A DNA stretch of 64,000 bases from Sphagnum magellanicum (taxonomy: Eukaryota; Streptophyta; Sphagnopsida; Sphagnales; Sphagnaceae), in the NCBI GenBank assembly GCA_021904315.1, contig CM038920.1:1984001-2048000 (forward strand), read 5' to 3'. Positions 38,030 to 47,833 of the stretch are shown here, piece after piece. The position numbers were made by a program, and so were the translations under genes. The number at the start of each line of letters is the position of its first letter. Position 1 is the stretch's first letter. The notes beneath the pieces were generated by a model that saw only the letters and a program-made list of their open reading frames with translations, was not told the DNA's origin and did no database searches.

Positions 38030-38543
38030 TTGAAATTCGAAAAAATCACTTCATTTTCTTCGATTTTTCGATTTATAATGGCTCTCGTTGGCGGTATTTC
38101 GCCAATAAATGAAAGGCTGCTCTACGTTTTTAAGGCGCTACCAGATTTGCTTCAAGCTTTGATGCACAACAACCGTGGCTGGATGGAAATAGAAAAAATC
38201 CGGGTTCAATCAGCTGCGAGGATGGCGTTTTGTCTTTGGGTGGCGTTTTCGTTGATTTTTTTCTCTGAAATATACTGACGATTTACCAAATGTTTCTATA
38301 GATAGGGCCAGTTCCGCGTCGAAGAAGAATCCTCCACTGAGCCTGCCTGGCAGCGGAAGTGAAGGCGCGGCCGAAGTATTAGCTGTGGACAGACGGATGG
38401 CGATCGAGAAGCCTAGAAGATCTGCTAATTTCCGAAGCCCATCTTACTGGATCGATACTTACGCGCTGCCTGGTCAGCTCATGGTATCCAATTACATTTT
38501 GACCGAGGCTCTGGAATTGTAAGAAAGCGCTAGGTAGTGTTCT
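38030..38543 (+). other. Unrecognised coding-like fragment, probably frameshifted
   Basis: GC content and codon pattern become gene-like here. From the ATG at 38078 one frame reads MALVGGISPINERLLYVFKA and runs to a stop at 38278. A second frame overlapping its end reads KYTDDLPNVSIDRASSASK and continues through RMAIEKPRRSANF and SPSYWIDTYALPGQL to a stop at 38522. The two frames differ by one base, which suggests a decayed gene or two exons whose junction I cannot place. I recognise no family. It lies 1.4 kb upstream of the pectin methylesterase on the same strand. Confidence 0.35.
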
Positions 38544-38914
38544 TGATCGAAGAAGATTCCTAAAGGAATGAGTTTAGTACTCAAACAAGTCGCCAGCAGT
38601 AAAAGTACTACCTAACGTACGAGACTCATATACTGCCATTTTCGGAATTCTTTTCGCAGATTCGATGCTAGACTATTTTTCCTTTGAAATAGACACTCCT
38701 TCGGTGAATCAGCACCTCCACTACTACGATGGTTAAAACTTATAACCCTAAAATTCAGCTAAATTGCTTCCAAATATTACAAAGATCGTCAAATCATATT
38801 TTTTCTCATGAAGAAATATCTCCAACTCCACCCGTCATGTGTAAGGGACATCAATATTTTTGGGTAAAAACAGACATACAATATGTATAATTTGGGACTG
38901 TTTGTAGAAGGTTA

Positions 38915-39290
38915 AAGGACTAAGAGGCCTCACTCAAGAAGGTGAAGGTAATATTATAAAGATCCCATGCTAAAGACAAAATCATGGTCTCAGAGTCCAA
39001 ATCAAACATTTTTTGGGTTAATTTGGTCACAAAAAGGCCTCACTCAAGAAGGCGAAGGTAACATAATAAAGATCCCATCCTCAGACTAATTCAGAGTCTC
39101 AGAGTCCAAATCTAACATTTGTTGGGTTTAATTTGGCCACTAAGACGCCTCACTCAGGAAGGTGAAGCTAATATTATAAAGATCCCATGCTTGAGACAAA
39201 ATCAGGGTGTCTCAAAGTGCAAATCTAACATTTGTTGCGTTTAATTTGGCCACTAAGAGTCCACACTCAAGAGGGTGAAGGTACCAGTGT
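38915..39290 (+). repeat. 110-bp tandem repeat, about 3.4 copies
   Basis: GCCTCACTCAAGAAGGTGAA starts at 38927, with variants at 39037, 39147 and 39259, so the spacing is 110, 110 and 112 bp. Each unit continues with AAAGATCCCAT and TCTCAGAGTCCAAATCTAAC, then TTTAATTTGGCCACTAAGA. A diverged single unit lies at about 60235-60330. Confidence 0.9.
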
Positions 39291-39853
39291 GTGGGTGCTG
39301 GTTCACCCACCTGGATGAGTTTGTATTTGGAAAGGCGGGGAAAACAGGTTGGCGGGTGGTAATGAAGGAAGCGCGTCAAGAACCATTCAGATGCCGCCGT
39401 TGACGTCAAGGAATGGAGCCGCGGTTGCTCGGCGCGGATTAACGGGCCGGGGCCGTGCAAGCGTATTCTGGTCGAGTTAGTCAGCCAGTCTAAACTGGGC
39501 TTGCCGCCAAACAGTATCGCACCTTCGGTACCCTTGCGTACCCTTGAGTACGCTTCCCGTACTCTTCCCTACTTATTAGACTAGAATTCTTCCTCAAGTG
39601 TTCCAGTACTGCATCATTCTCTTCACAGGTCCATATGGTGGAGGAGAGATCCTCCTGACATCCCATCTAGTTCTAGATCCAGATCAGACCAGAAAGTGTA
39701 GGCTCAACTGGATTAGTTTTAAGTCTTCGCAGTGCAGCTGCAGTGTCTCCAGGTGCTGCTAGTTTTTCTTCAGGTGCACTTTTGAGGCTGCCGGCGCCTG
39801 GGACTTGCAGGAGACTTCCTAGGGAGATTTGGGTCTTAAGGCTTTGACCCATA

Positions 39854-39862
39854 TTTTATAAG
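39854..39862 (+). promoter_or_regulatory. Candidate TATA box of the pectin methylesterase gene
   Basis: TTTTATAAG lies 41 bases upstream of the ATG at 39903. If used, the leader would be very short (about 10-20 nt), so an upstream start is also possible. Confidence 0.3.
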
Positions 39863-39902
39863 CTAGTAGCTGCTTTGGTCTGGTTCCTGTGCTACTGGGT
39901 TC

Positions 39903-41902
39903 ATGATGAACGCGGATGACGCCGAGCGGCCTTTTGCTGGTGAGTATACTAGATCACGATCAACGGGGCGACGATGCTGCTGCCTTGTTTTGGTTTTTCT
40001 TTTAGCGCTGGTGATTCTCGTAGTTGCCATCGCCGTGCCTCTGTCGTTGAGACACAAGCACAACGGGAATGGGTCGACCCTGGCGGCTGTCGCTGACCCA
40101 GTTAGCGCAGCTTGCGGTGCGACGCTGTTTCCTATAGTGTGTAATGACACTATGGCAAACGGAGGCAACTTCACGACCGACTCCAGAGGCATGAGCACGT
40201 TCGCTGTCAAGCTCGCGGGCAACGGCGTGAACCAGACCCTTTATGTGGTGTTGGGTATCAACAACACTGCCAATCTCAATGTCACGGGAGCGGTGGACAC
40301 TTGCCTGGAGACACTGTCACTGGCAGGCTCCTATCTTGCAGCAATTCAGAATGACCTGCAGAACGAGACAGCGGTGCTGGAGGATCTTCAGGCAGCATTG
40401 TATGGAGCTTGGGAGTTGCATACCACTTGCATCGACACATTCGTCGAGTTTGCTCCCGAGCTCAGCGCAGGCGTGGTGGCACAGGGACAACAAGCCGATG
40501 AGCTCCTGAGCAACGCCGGTTCTTTGCTCAACGCCTTCGTTACATTTGGAAACGACTTGGCACAGTGGAAGCCGACGCTGTATGGTCTGCCTGACGGACT
40601 CAACTTGACAGACATCATTGGTCATCTTCCAGCATCCGTCGACGGCGCCTTCAAGAACATCACGTCGGGCGGAGGAGGAGGTCGGCGGTTGCTCTCTAAT
40701 GTAGACTTGGTGCCTGAAACGGAAGAAGCTCTCGATGAGCCGCCCCGGTGGTTGAGCCCCAGCGAATATCGACGCATGTTGGGCGGCGCGGCGATGAAGA
40801 TCAACGCCGTCGTAGCACGAGACAACTCAGGGAAGTACACTAGCATTCAGAAGGCAGTAAGCGCTGCTCCAAAGAACAGCAAAACACGTTGGGTGATATA
40901 CGTGAAAGCAGGCGTTTACTACGAGCAGGTGCAAATCCCAAGCGGCATAACCAATCTTTACCTCGTCGGCGACGGCATCGGCAGAACTGTGATCACTGGA
41001 AACCGCAACGTCGGCTGCAACTGTGGCGTAACAACCTTCCAATCCGCCACTCTTGGTACGTATATATGGGTGCAGTAGCTGGTCAACCCCATTTCTATCT
41101 TCTTCTTCCTGAACTCGATCTGCGCAGGAACGACAGTTCTGAATTGCTCTTTCGTGTTGTTGAGCTGCTGTTTGAGACAAGAAGAGCGAGTGTTTGATCA
41201 TATTGGGTGTGCTGTGCAGCTGTTTCTGGACCTGGATTCATGATGCGAGGAATCACAGTGAGGAACACAGCAGGAGCGAAAATGTTTCAAGCTGTTGCAT
41301 TGAGAGTGAGCGCTGACAAAGCGGCGTTTTTCCAATGCTCTTTCGAAGGCTACCAAGATACACTCTATGCGCATTCCTTCCGCCAATTCTACAAGCAATG
41401 CTACGTCTACGGCACAGTGGATTTCATCTTCGGGAATGCGGCGGCAGTGTTCCAGAACTGTAACATCATGGCCAGGACAGGCATCGTGGGACAGCAGAAC
41501 ACGTACACAGCGCAAGGGAGGACGAGTCCCGCCATGAACACCGGTCTTTCATTCCAGAACTGTTACTTCGACGGCATTCCTTATCTTCATCAACACAGCA
41601 ACATCTTCCTGACTTATCTTGGGCGTCCCTGGAAAGCCTACTCCTTGTGTGTGCACTTGAGGTCCAACTTGGGAAACGTTGTGAACCCTGCAGGCTGGCT
41701 GTACTGGAATGCCACCAGCTTCGGTTTGAAAACTTCCTTCTTCGCCGAGTTTCTCAGCTCTGGTCCCGGTGCCAAAGGACCTCGCGTCTGGTGGTCTCAC
41801 CAAATCAACGCCGCTACTGCTTCCAAATTCCAGGCTAATAACTTCATCAATGGTAAAGGATGGGTTCCCTCCACCAGCTTCCCTTACACTGCGACACTGT
41901 GA
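39903..41902 (+). CDS. Pectin methylesterase pro-enzyme (type II, PMEI-PME, two exons)
   Basis: The enzyme de-esterifies homogalacturonan in the cell wall, releasing methanol. Exons are 39903-41055 and 41220-41902, joined by a GTACGT...GCAG phase-1 intron, giving 611 residues. A membrane anchor (about 26-47) precedes an inhibitor-like pro-region (about 65-250). RRLL (261-264) and RRML (290-293) match subtilase processing sites between pro-region and enzyme. The catalytic part (about 300-611) has GVYYEQ, FQAVAL (Q408), YQDTLY (Q430, D431), VDFIFG (D452) and LGRPWK (R520, W522), so all known catalytic residues are present. The stretch after LGRPWK differs from the usual YSRTVF pattern, reading YSLCVHLRSN. 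An equally good start is the adjacent second ATG at 39906. The PRO region should keep the enzyme inactive until cleaved. Neighbours are intergenic repeats. Confidence 0.95.
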
Positions 41903-43864
41903 TCTCCAAGAAGAATTCTCACCTGGCAGCACTAGAGCTAACTGCATTGGCATCACGGGAGACTCACAAAAAAAAACTCACAGAAAGTTGTTGATATTGA
42001 TGTCGTCAAACTAATTATATCTCCTGTGCATGAATTCTGCACACATCTAGAAACCCATCTCTGGATGCAATCCAGAGTTTCATGATAAGGTGCTTGATCT
42101 CTTGCAATGCAGCAGCTTGAGAAGATTTCTAACAGAGCTTTTCAAAGTTGAGAAACCCTAAAAAAATAGTGTTGACAAAAGTGCAAAGCTGCTGCTGCTG
42201 CAGGAGCCATACTCAACCCAGTCTAAGTAGTTCAGGGTCTAGATCATTCAGGCCTTTCTTTACAGCAGCATGAGATTATAAATATGCGTGACCCACGCCC
42301 AACTTAGTTCACTAATTTATTGTGCTTCAAAGACTCAGCTATAATTCCATGCATAAAAGTGTGATAGCAACAAAAATCACTTCAGTTAAGAAAAATGTAG
42401 AGGGACCAATCTTTTACACATTCTTTATCAAATTCAACACCAAAATAAAAAGTTGCTGCAGGTATCAGTGATGCCCGGAGCATTTCGCAGCAACACCTGC
42501 AATGCCTGCTCCTTTGTTTCCCATTTTAACAGTTTAATCTCTTTATAAATTCCATGGACAATCTGTGATTCTGACATTTGTAGTATGTGCAGTATATAAA
42601 TCTCCCTGCAGGAGATTCTCTCCTGAAAACAACATCAATATTCCCAGCCAATTTCTGCATACTGCATGAGTTTACCAAATTGTTCCAGTCTATTCCTCAA
42701 CTTGGGCTCAACTTCCATGAACAACAATCATCACCTAGTAGCTTCAGCTGCAGTTTGCAGAATTCTGACAAAACACCCAACTTCTGTTCAATCTACAAAG
42801 TTGTGAAGGAACAATTCTCTGATTCATATATTTTGAAATATTATAGGTTCTTTTGAAATTACAGATTCTTCTTTTGAAATATCTGCTGTTATCTAGATCA
42901 TTCTAGACACAGAAACATGTCTGTGTTTCAAATACAAATCTCATGTAGACTTGTGATGAATTCCAACATTGACAACAATTTTGAATGCAAATCTTTACAA
43001 CTAATTTGATAACATAATGCATCACGACTCACAATGTGGAACACTACTTGATTCATGAGCAAGAAGTGTGCTCTATATATTGAATATAGAGTTGATGAAC
43101 TGGGAATATCTGCAAGTCTGTGCAAGATTTCTTGTCCTGCAATTCAGAAGCTTGTCAATTTCATCTTTGTTATTATACAAATTGGGATTAACTTTGCATA
43201 TTATGGTACATTAATTGTGTTGCTTCATGATCACTATTTCATAGGCAAGAAATTTTGACTCTCAAGAATCTTGATTGTGTGGAGATTCTTGCACAAGAAG
43301 CAACCACCATCCAGAGACATATCAAAAGCAAATCTTCAAGCACCTCAACTTGAGGTACTAAAGAACAAGCATTTACTGATCAATTTGCTTGTGAGATTCA
43401 TACATTCCTACTTAGAATTTCAGAGAATTTATAAGTTCTTAGGATTATTATACATTTGACCAATATCATTTTAGGTAGTTGCAAATTAGTTGATTGTTGC
43501 AGCTGATCAGCTGCTTACCACAAGTGATGATGCCTGCAAGAAATGTATACAATTTTTTCAAGACCGAACTCCAAATTTTCTTTCAGCAATTGCTGGAAAG
43601 AAACAGAAGGTTTGAAATCACAACACCAATATCCACAACTCAGGAGCACACAAATAGATAATTTTCACAACATCATTCAAGGATTTGTGCTATGTTTATA
43701 TAATTTGCAAGGACTCTTTGCTACCATGGTTCATCCTTTACAACCCCCTAGCTTGTTTTTGAATGTAGGAATCTCTTTGATGAAGGAAGGTTGTTTGTTT
43801 GTTTGTTTTGTTTGTCATGGTGAGATCTCCCAAACCACAATGCCTCTTGCTGCATTCTTGGTAC
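41903..43864. other. 3' flank of the pectin methylesterase gene and intergenic DNA
   Basis: No gene is supported. A short hairpin CTCTGGAT-GCA-ATCCAGAG lies near 42060, and a copy of the GTTTGTTTG/GAGATCTC repeat at 43781-43838. Short frames (42587-42856, 43543-43884) have no motifs. Confidence 0.45.
43781..43838 (+). repeat. Dispersed repeat copy: GAAGGAAGG-(GTTT)n-GAGATCTC
   Basis: TGAAGGAAGGTTGTTTG units are followed by GTCATGGTGAGATCTCCCAA, the same element as at 36811 and in reverse at 56337 and 60867. Confidence 0.65.
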
Positions 43865-44130
43865 AGTTGGAAAGCCCTCAATGAGTATGAGTTCACCCAG
43901 TTGGTTTCATAATGTTTCAACCTAAGGTGGAGAAGTTATTGAATATTGAATAATTTTTCATTGATAATTCATTTAAATCAAAACTAAAAACAATAGGAGA
44001 ATTTGGGCATACCTTTGGTATTTTTTGAAAGCCCTCAGTGAGTAGGATTTAATGAAGGTGATTTGGAAATTTTTTAGACCTAAGGTGCAGCAGATATTGA
44101 TTTTTGAGTAGTTTTTATCATTGAAAATTC
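43865..44130 (+). repeat. Diverged tandem duplication, about 157 bp
   Basis: GAAAGCCCTCAATGAGTA near 43871 recurs as GAAAGCCCTCAGTGAGTA near 44028. Both are followed by related ACCTAAGGTG and AATTCATTTAAAT-type segments. Confidence 0.6.
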
Positions 44131-45479
44131 AATTAAATTACAAAAATTGATTTTGAAAAGAAAATTTAGTTGGTGAACCAGTTCACACTTGGGCCAATGG
44201 CACAAGCTACACTAATTTTTTCTTAATTATGAGGCTAAAGTACATTGCCTACCCAAAGAAGAGGACATCAAGGTTCACCACACCCAGGTTTTGGCAATTT
44301 AAAATTGGGGGATTGGGGTGGCAAGGGGATCCACTCTTTGTATTTGTTGGGTTCCCTAGAATGCAGAAGGTAGTTAGTAGTTGGTACCAGTGTGGGGGTG
44401 GTCCTTTGATTTATTTTAATAACTTCCTGTTCCAGGTATTTGGCAAAAAAACCAGAATCAAAGAACTACTAGTTCTTGGTATTTGAAAAAAATTCAGCAT
44501 CCAAGACTCTTTGGATTTCATAAGGAACCCGCAAAGAACTGATGGGTTTAGGTTAGGTTCCAAGGTCTTTGGATCTGTGGTTTCAAGTTTTGTTGGAATC
44601 GAAAGCAGAAATAGCTCTTTTCAAAATTGAATTAGAATCTAAATTGAGGGTGTTGTCTTGTTTTAAACAAGTTCAAATTCTTCAGGTTTATAAGTATAAT
44701 TTTATATGAAAAAATTATAACTTTGGGCCTGTATTTTATTCAAGCTATTGCTTTTATTTGATTACACATAATTAATATTACATAATTTTTATTGAATCCT
44801 GTGCATTAGTATAAAAATTGTGCAAAATTGCGAGTTGTTACAAAATCTGAAAATGACCTACAATCTCTCAAAGGGCTTTTTCAAAAGAAATTCAAAAAAT
44901 TCACCAAAAAAGTAGGGATAAAAAGTTGCCATATTTAGACTTTGTGATCCTTTAAAATAGGAGGGTTCTAAAGAACTTTTGGCTTGCTATTTGTCTTGTA
45001 ATCAAACCTGAGTAAATCATCCTTTGGTTGCCCATCATGTGGCTACATTTTTTTAAAACATTATTATGTATTAGTAGAACAAACTAATATTACACAAAAT
45101 CATTATTATTTAGTTATGTGTGATGAAGATGGAAGAGACCTTGTCTTAAATGGAATCAACTCTAAATTCCTTGTGAAAATGATGAAAGGTTTTTAAAATT
45201 CAAAAAATCAGTCTCAAAACTGGATTGGAACTTCCATCCAATTTTTTAAAAAAAGAGTTAAAATGAGGACTGAAAGTTCCTTTTGAAATCAAGAAATGGA
45301 TGACACTGGTTAAAACTAGAAACAATTAAACTAAGAAATATTCAATGAAGTTGAGAGAAATGAACTCACAGTCCCATATTAACACTTTGTGGACAATCCT
45401 GAAAATGTGGGACCAAATGCAAGCTACATCCATCCATCCATACTCAAATGGATTCTATCAATTAGTTTCAGGGTACACC
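44131..45479. other. Intergenic DNA, nothing recognised
   Basis: Moderately AT-rich sequence with short frames (44229-44486, 45345-45560) that lack motifs or splice context. Confidence 0.5.
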
Positions 45480-46230
45480 CAAAGGCTTTTTTTGGAAAGG
45501 GGCCACTTTCATTGGCCCATCACCAATTTTTTTTTAGACATTAGACACTCTTCAAGATAGTGCTGTGGTCAATGTACCTTTGGGGGGTGCCAAAGTGCTT
45601 CCCTCTGGCCCCCTTTAAGGTATATATATATATATATATGAAAATTGAACTTTGGCCAAAACATATGGGATAAAAGTGCAGTGCTACTAGGAAAATCTTG
45701 GGGAACTTCATGGGAATGCATTGGGAACACCTTTTTTAAAAATCCCCTGCCCCCCCTTCTCCCCCCCAAAAAGAAAAAATTGGACACCACCCCACCCCAC
45801 TCCACCCCCCTCATGGAGATCATGGTGCTAAAACTCTTCATCATTGCTTTTGGCCTAGGTTAAATTGCTAATGCAAGGAAAACACAATATGGATGTATAT
45901 TGCACTATGGTAGTATATTCATGTTTCAATTCATTAGATGGGGGTTGCTTCCCAAGTTCTTTTTTTGTTTTTTGGGGCAATGAGCCATTTTGATTGGCCC
46001 ATCACAAACACAAACCTGAAACTCTGGTGGCTCCCCAAAATAAAAGTTTCCATTGGCAAATGGAGTGCCTTCCCCTTGGCCCGACTATAAAGCTGAGAAG
46101 GGGAGAATTTTGGGCAAAGCATATGGAATAAAAGTGTGGTTCTACTGGGAACATATTGAGGAACACATTGGGAACCTTATGGGAACAGAAAACTCAAAAA
46201 AAAAACCCCTCAGCCGGCGGCCCAAAAGAA
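45480..46230 (+). repeat. Two diverged copies of an about 475-bp-spaced segment
   Basis: Segments near 45500-45740 and 45970-46200 share, in the same order, a TTGGCCCATCAC block, a GTGCC(A/T)...CTTCCC block, an AA(C/G)(A/C)ATATGG(A/G)ATAAAAGTG block, and ATTGGGAAC...AAAAACCCC. A (TA)n run at about 45621-45640 interrupts the first copy. Confidence 0.6.
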
Positions 46231-46421
46231 AACAAATTGGGCCCTTGTCTATCTATGTTGAGCCTTCTCCTTGGCTGCATCAAATTTTTATTTCTAAAAT
46301 TGTTTGTCACCATTTTTCACCTGAGCTATTGCAAGGCATGGGGTGTACCTTGTATGGGCGTATATAAGTTGGCTCTGTCCTTGTTGCCAGTTCAAAGTTC
46401 AAACCAGCAACACTTATCCCA

Positions 46422-46661
46422 GGGGTGAGGGCTCACTGGTATAGCCCCTTATGGAGACCCTTGGCCCAGGAAAAGGTCCTGGGTCCAATGACCCGGTGCT
46501 GTGCAGGTGAAACTCCTGATGGCCCTCTGCCAATGAGCTTGACTTGGTGGTGGCATAGGCTTGTCAGGTTGGGTCTGCCGTTGTGGTTGGAAGGGGAAGA
46601 AAAAATAAACAAACAAGGGGTGTGTCACACTGTGGCCTTACCATTTACATTTTAAAAAAAA
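46422..46661 (+). mobile_element. tRNA-derived SINE
   Basis: The head GGGGTGAGGGCTCACTGGTA then TAGCCCC reads like a tRNA 5' half, with an A-box-like TGGTATAGCCC at 46437-46447. A B-box-like GGTCCAATGACC at 46482-46493 sits about 35 bases downstream, the spacing expected for RNA polymerase III promoters. A tRNA-unrelated body follows and an A-rich tail ends near 46661 (TTTTAAAAAAAAG). I did not find flanking target duplications. Confidence 0.65.
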
Positions 46662-47106
46662 GTATATTAAGCCAAAAGAAGAATTATGGGAATTCAAATA
46701 TTTCACCATGCAAAAATCTAGTCTTCAAAAAAATCCTCTAAAAGAAACCAAAATCCTTCAAGCTATCATAACTCTATAACTAATCTCAAGTTTCAACACA
46801 AGCCAAAATATCATCTTTCAAAATCCTCGTATAAAAATAGAGGTACTACCTAGGGGCCAAAATCCCTTAAGCTATTATACTTAAGGTTTTTTATAATGAA
46901 TCTAAACACAATAATTCCTTGCCTTGGAATTCAAGGCCAACGAACTAGCAACACTTAAAATAGGAAATGTTAGAGTTCAGAAAAATGAACTCATAGTCTC
47001 ATAGCAACACTTGTTGAACATTCATCAAAATTAGTAGGTAACCCATGGTTACGTCACTCCAGCCACCCCGAACGCTTTGTTAAACTCTAATGTCTGCACG
47101 ATCATG

Positions 47107-47600
47107 TTACAACATCTCTGTGTAAACAACATTACGAGTGTACACACCGACATGTGCATCTTCATGAGCATCCTCCCATTCATCTGTAACCAGCAGTTTC
47201 ACCCCCTCGAGGCACCCAATGCGCGACATGGCCACATACAACCGACCATGTGTAAATACAGGCTTGGGAAAAAAAATGCCGATCATTTTTAATGTCTGCC
47301 CTTGCGCCTTATTGATGGTCATGACAAATGCAGGGCGCACAGGGAACTGACAACGACACACAGTGAAAGGCATTTGTTCTATGTTTAAAGGTGTGATGTT
47401 TAACCGTGGAATGAACACTCATTGGCCCTTTGCAGGATCTATTGCCACCTCTGCTTCAATGACATGCTGCATGAGTTGAATGACAATGAGCTTGGTACCA
47501 TTAGTCAGGCCGTTGGTCATGTTGCGTAATAATATGATGGGACAACCTCCTGCATGCAAGTGCAGTTCATGGGATGGTACGCCCAAAAAGAGAGAGCATT
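47107..47600 (-). pseudogene. Helitron PIF1-like DNA helicase C-terminal remnant
   Basis: The reading frame gives VPSHELHLHAGGCPIILLRN and GLTNGTKLIV, then an in-frame TGA at 47419-47421, then VFIPRLNITP and FVMTINKAQGQTL (helicase motif V region). It ends with LYVAMSR (motif VI) and YTRNVVYTEML. These are the last domains of the Helitron RepHel helicase, including the usual TRNVVY ending. The N-terminal two-thirds with the Walker motifs is absent. Upstream of about 47600 the frame reads through a TGCG/CATG-rich simple repeat and is not helicase. One stop codon and the truncation disable it. Confidence 0.85.
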
Positions 47601-47833
47601 GGATAAGGAAATCGTGCGTGCATGCGTACATGCGTGCGTGTGTGCGAGATACTACGCTATTTTTTTTGGCCTCTCGCCCAAATCTCAAGCGCTGCGCGGA
47701 TTCGCCTCTCACACAACCATCGGAGGCCACAAATCAAGGGGCTGTTGCTGCGGGCCGCCAGCAGGTCCAGTGGGCGGGTGTCTGTGACGAACACACAGAC
47801 AGACAGACACCACGTTTGCTTTAATATATAGGA
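47107..47833 (-). mobile_element. Helitron fragment: 5' terminus plus helicase remnant
   Basis: Read on the minus strand, the sequence starts TCCTATATATTAAAGCAAAC at 47833, directly after a host A. This is the typical 5' end of plant Helitrons (TC...TATTAAA, insertion between A and T). Only about 230 bases further in, PIF1-family helicase coding sequence begins. The Rep/HUH nuclease and the front of the helicase are therefore deleted. I could not identify the 3' end (hairpin plus CTRR) below 47107. Confidence 0.7.

Noticed and set aside
39863-41201. Antisense and alternative frames over the pectin methylesterase
   Set aside because: Shadow frames of a GC-rich gene whose sense frame carries all catalytic motifs.
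46900-47106. Candidate Helitron 3' end (CTAGT near 46950, minus strand)
   Set aside because: No hairpin precedes it at the expected distance, so the 3' end was left unassigned.
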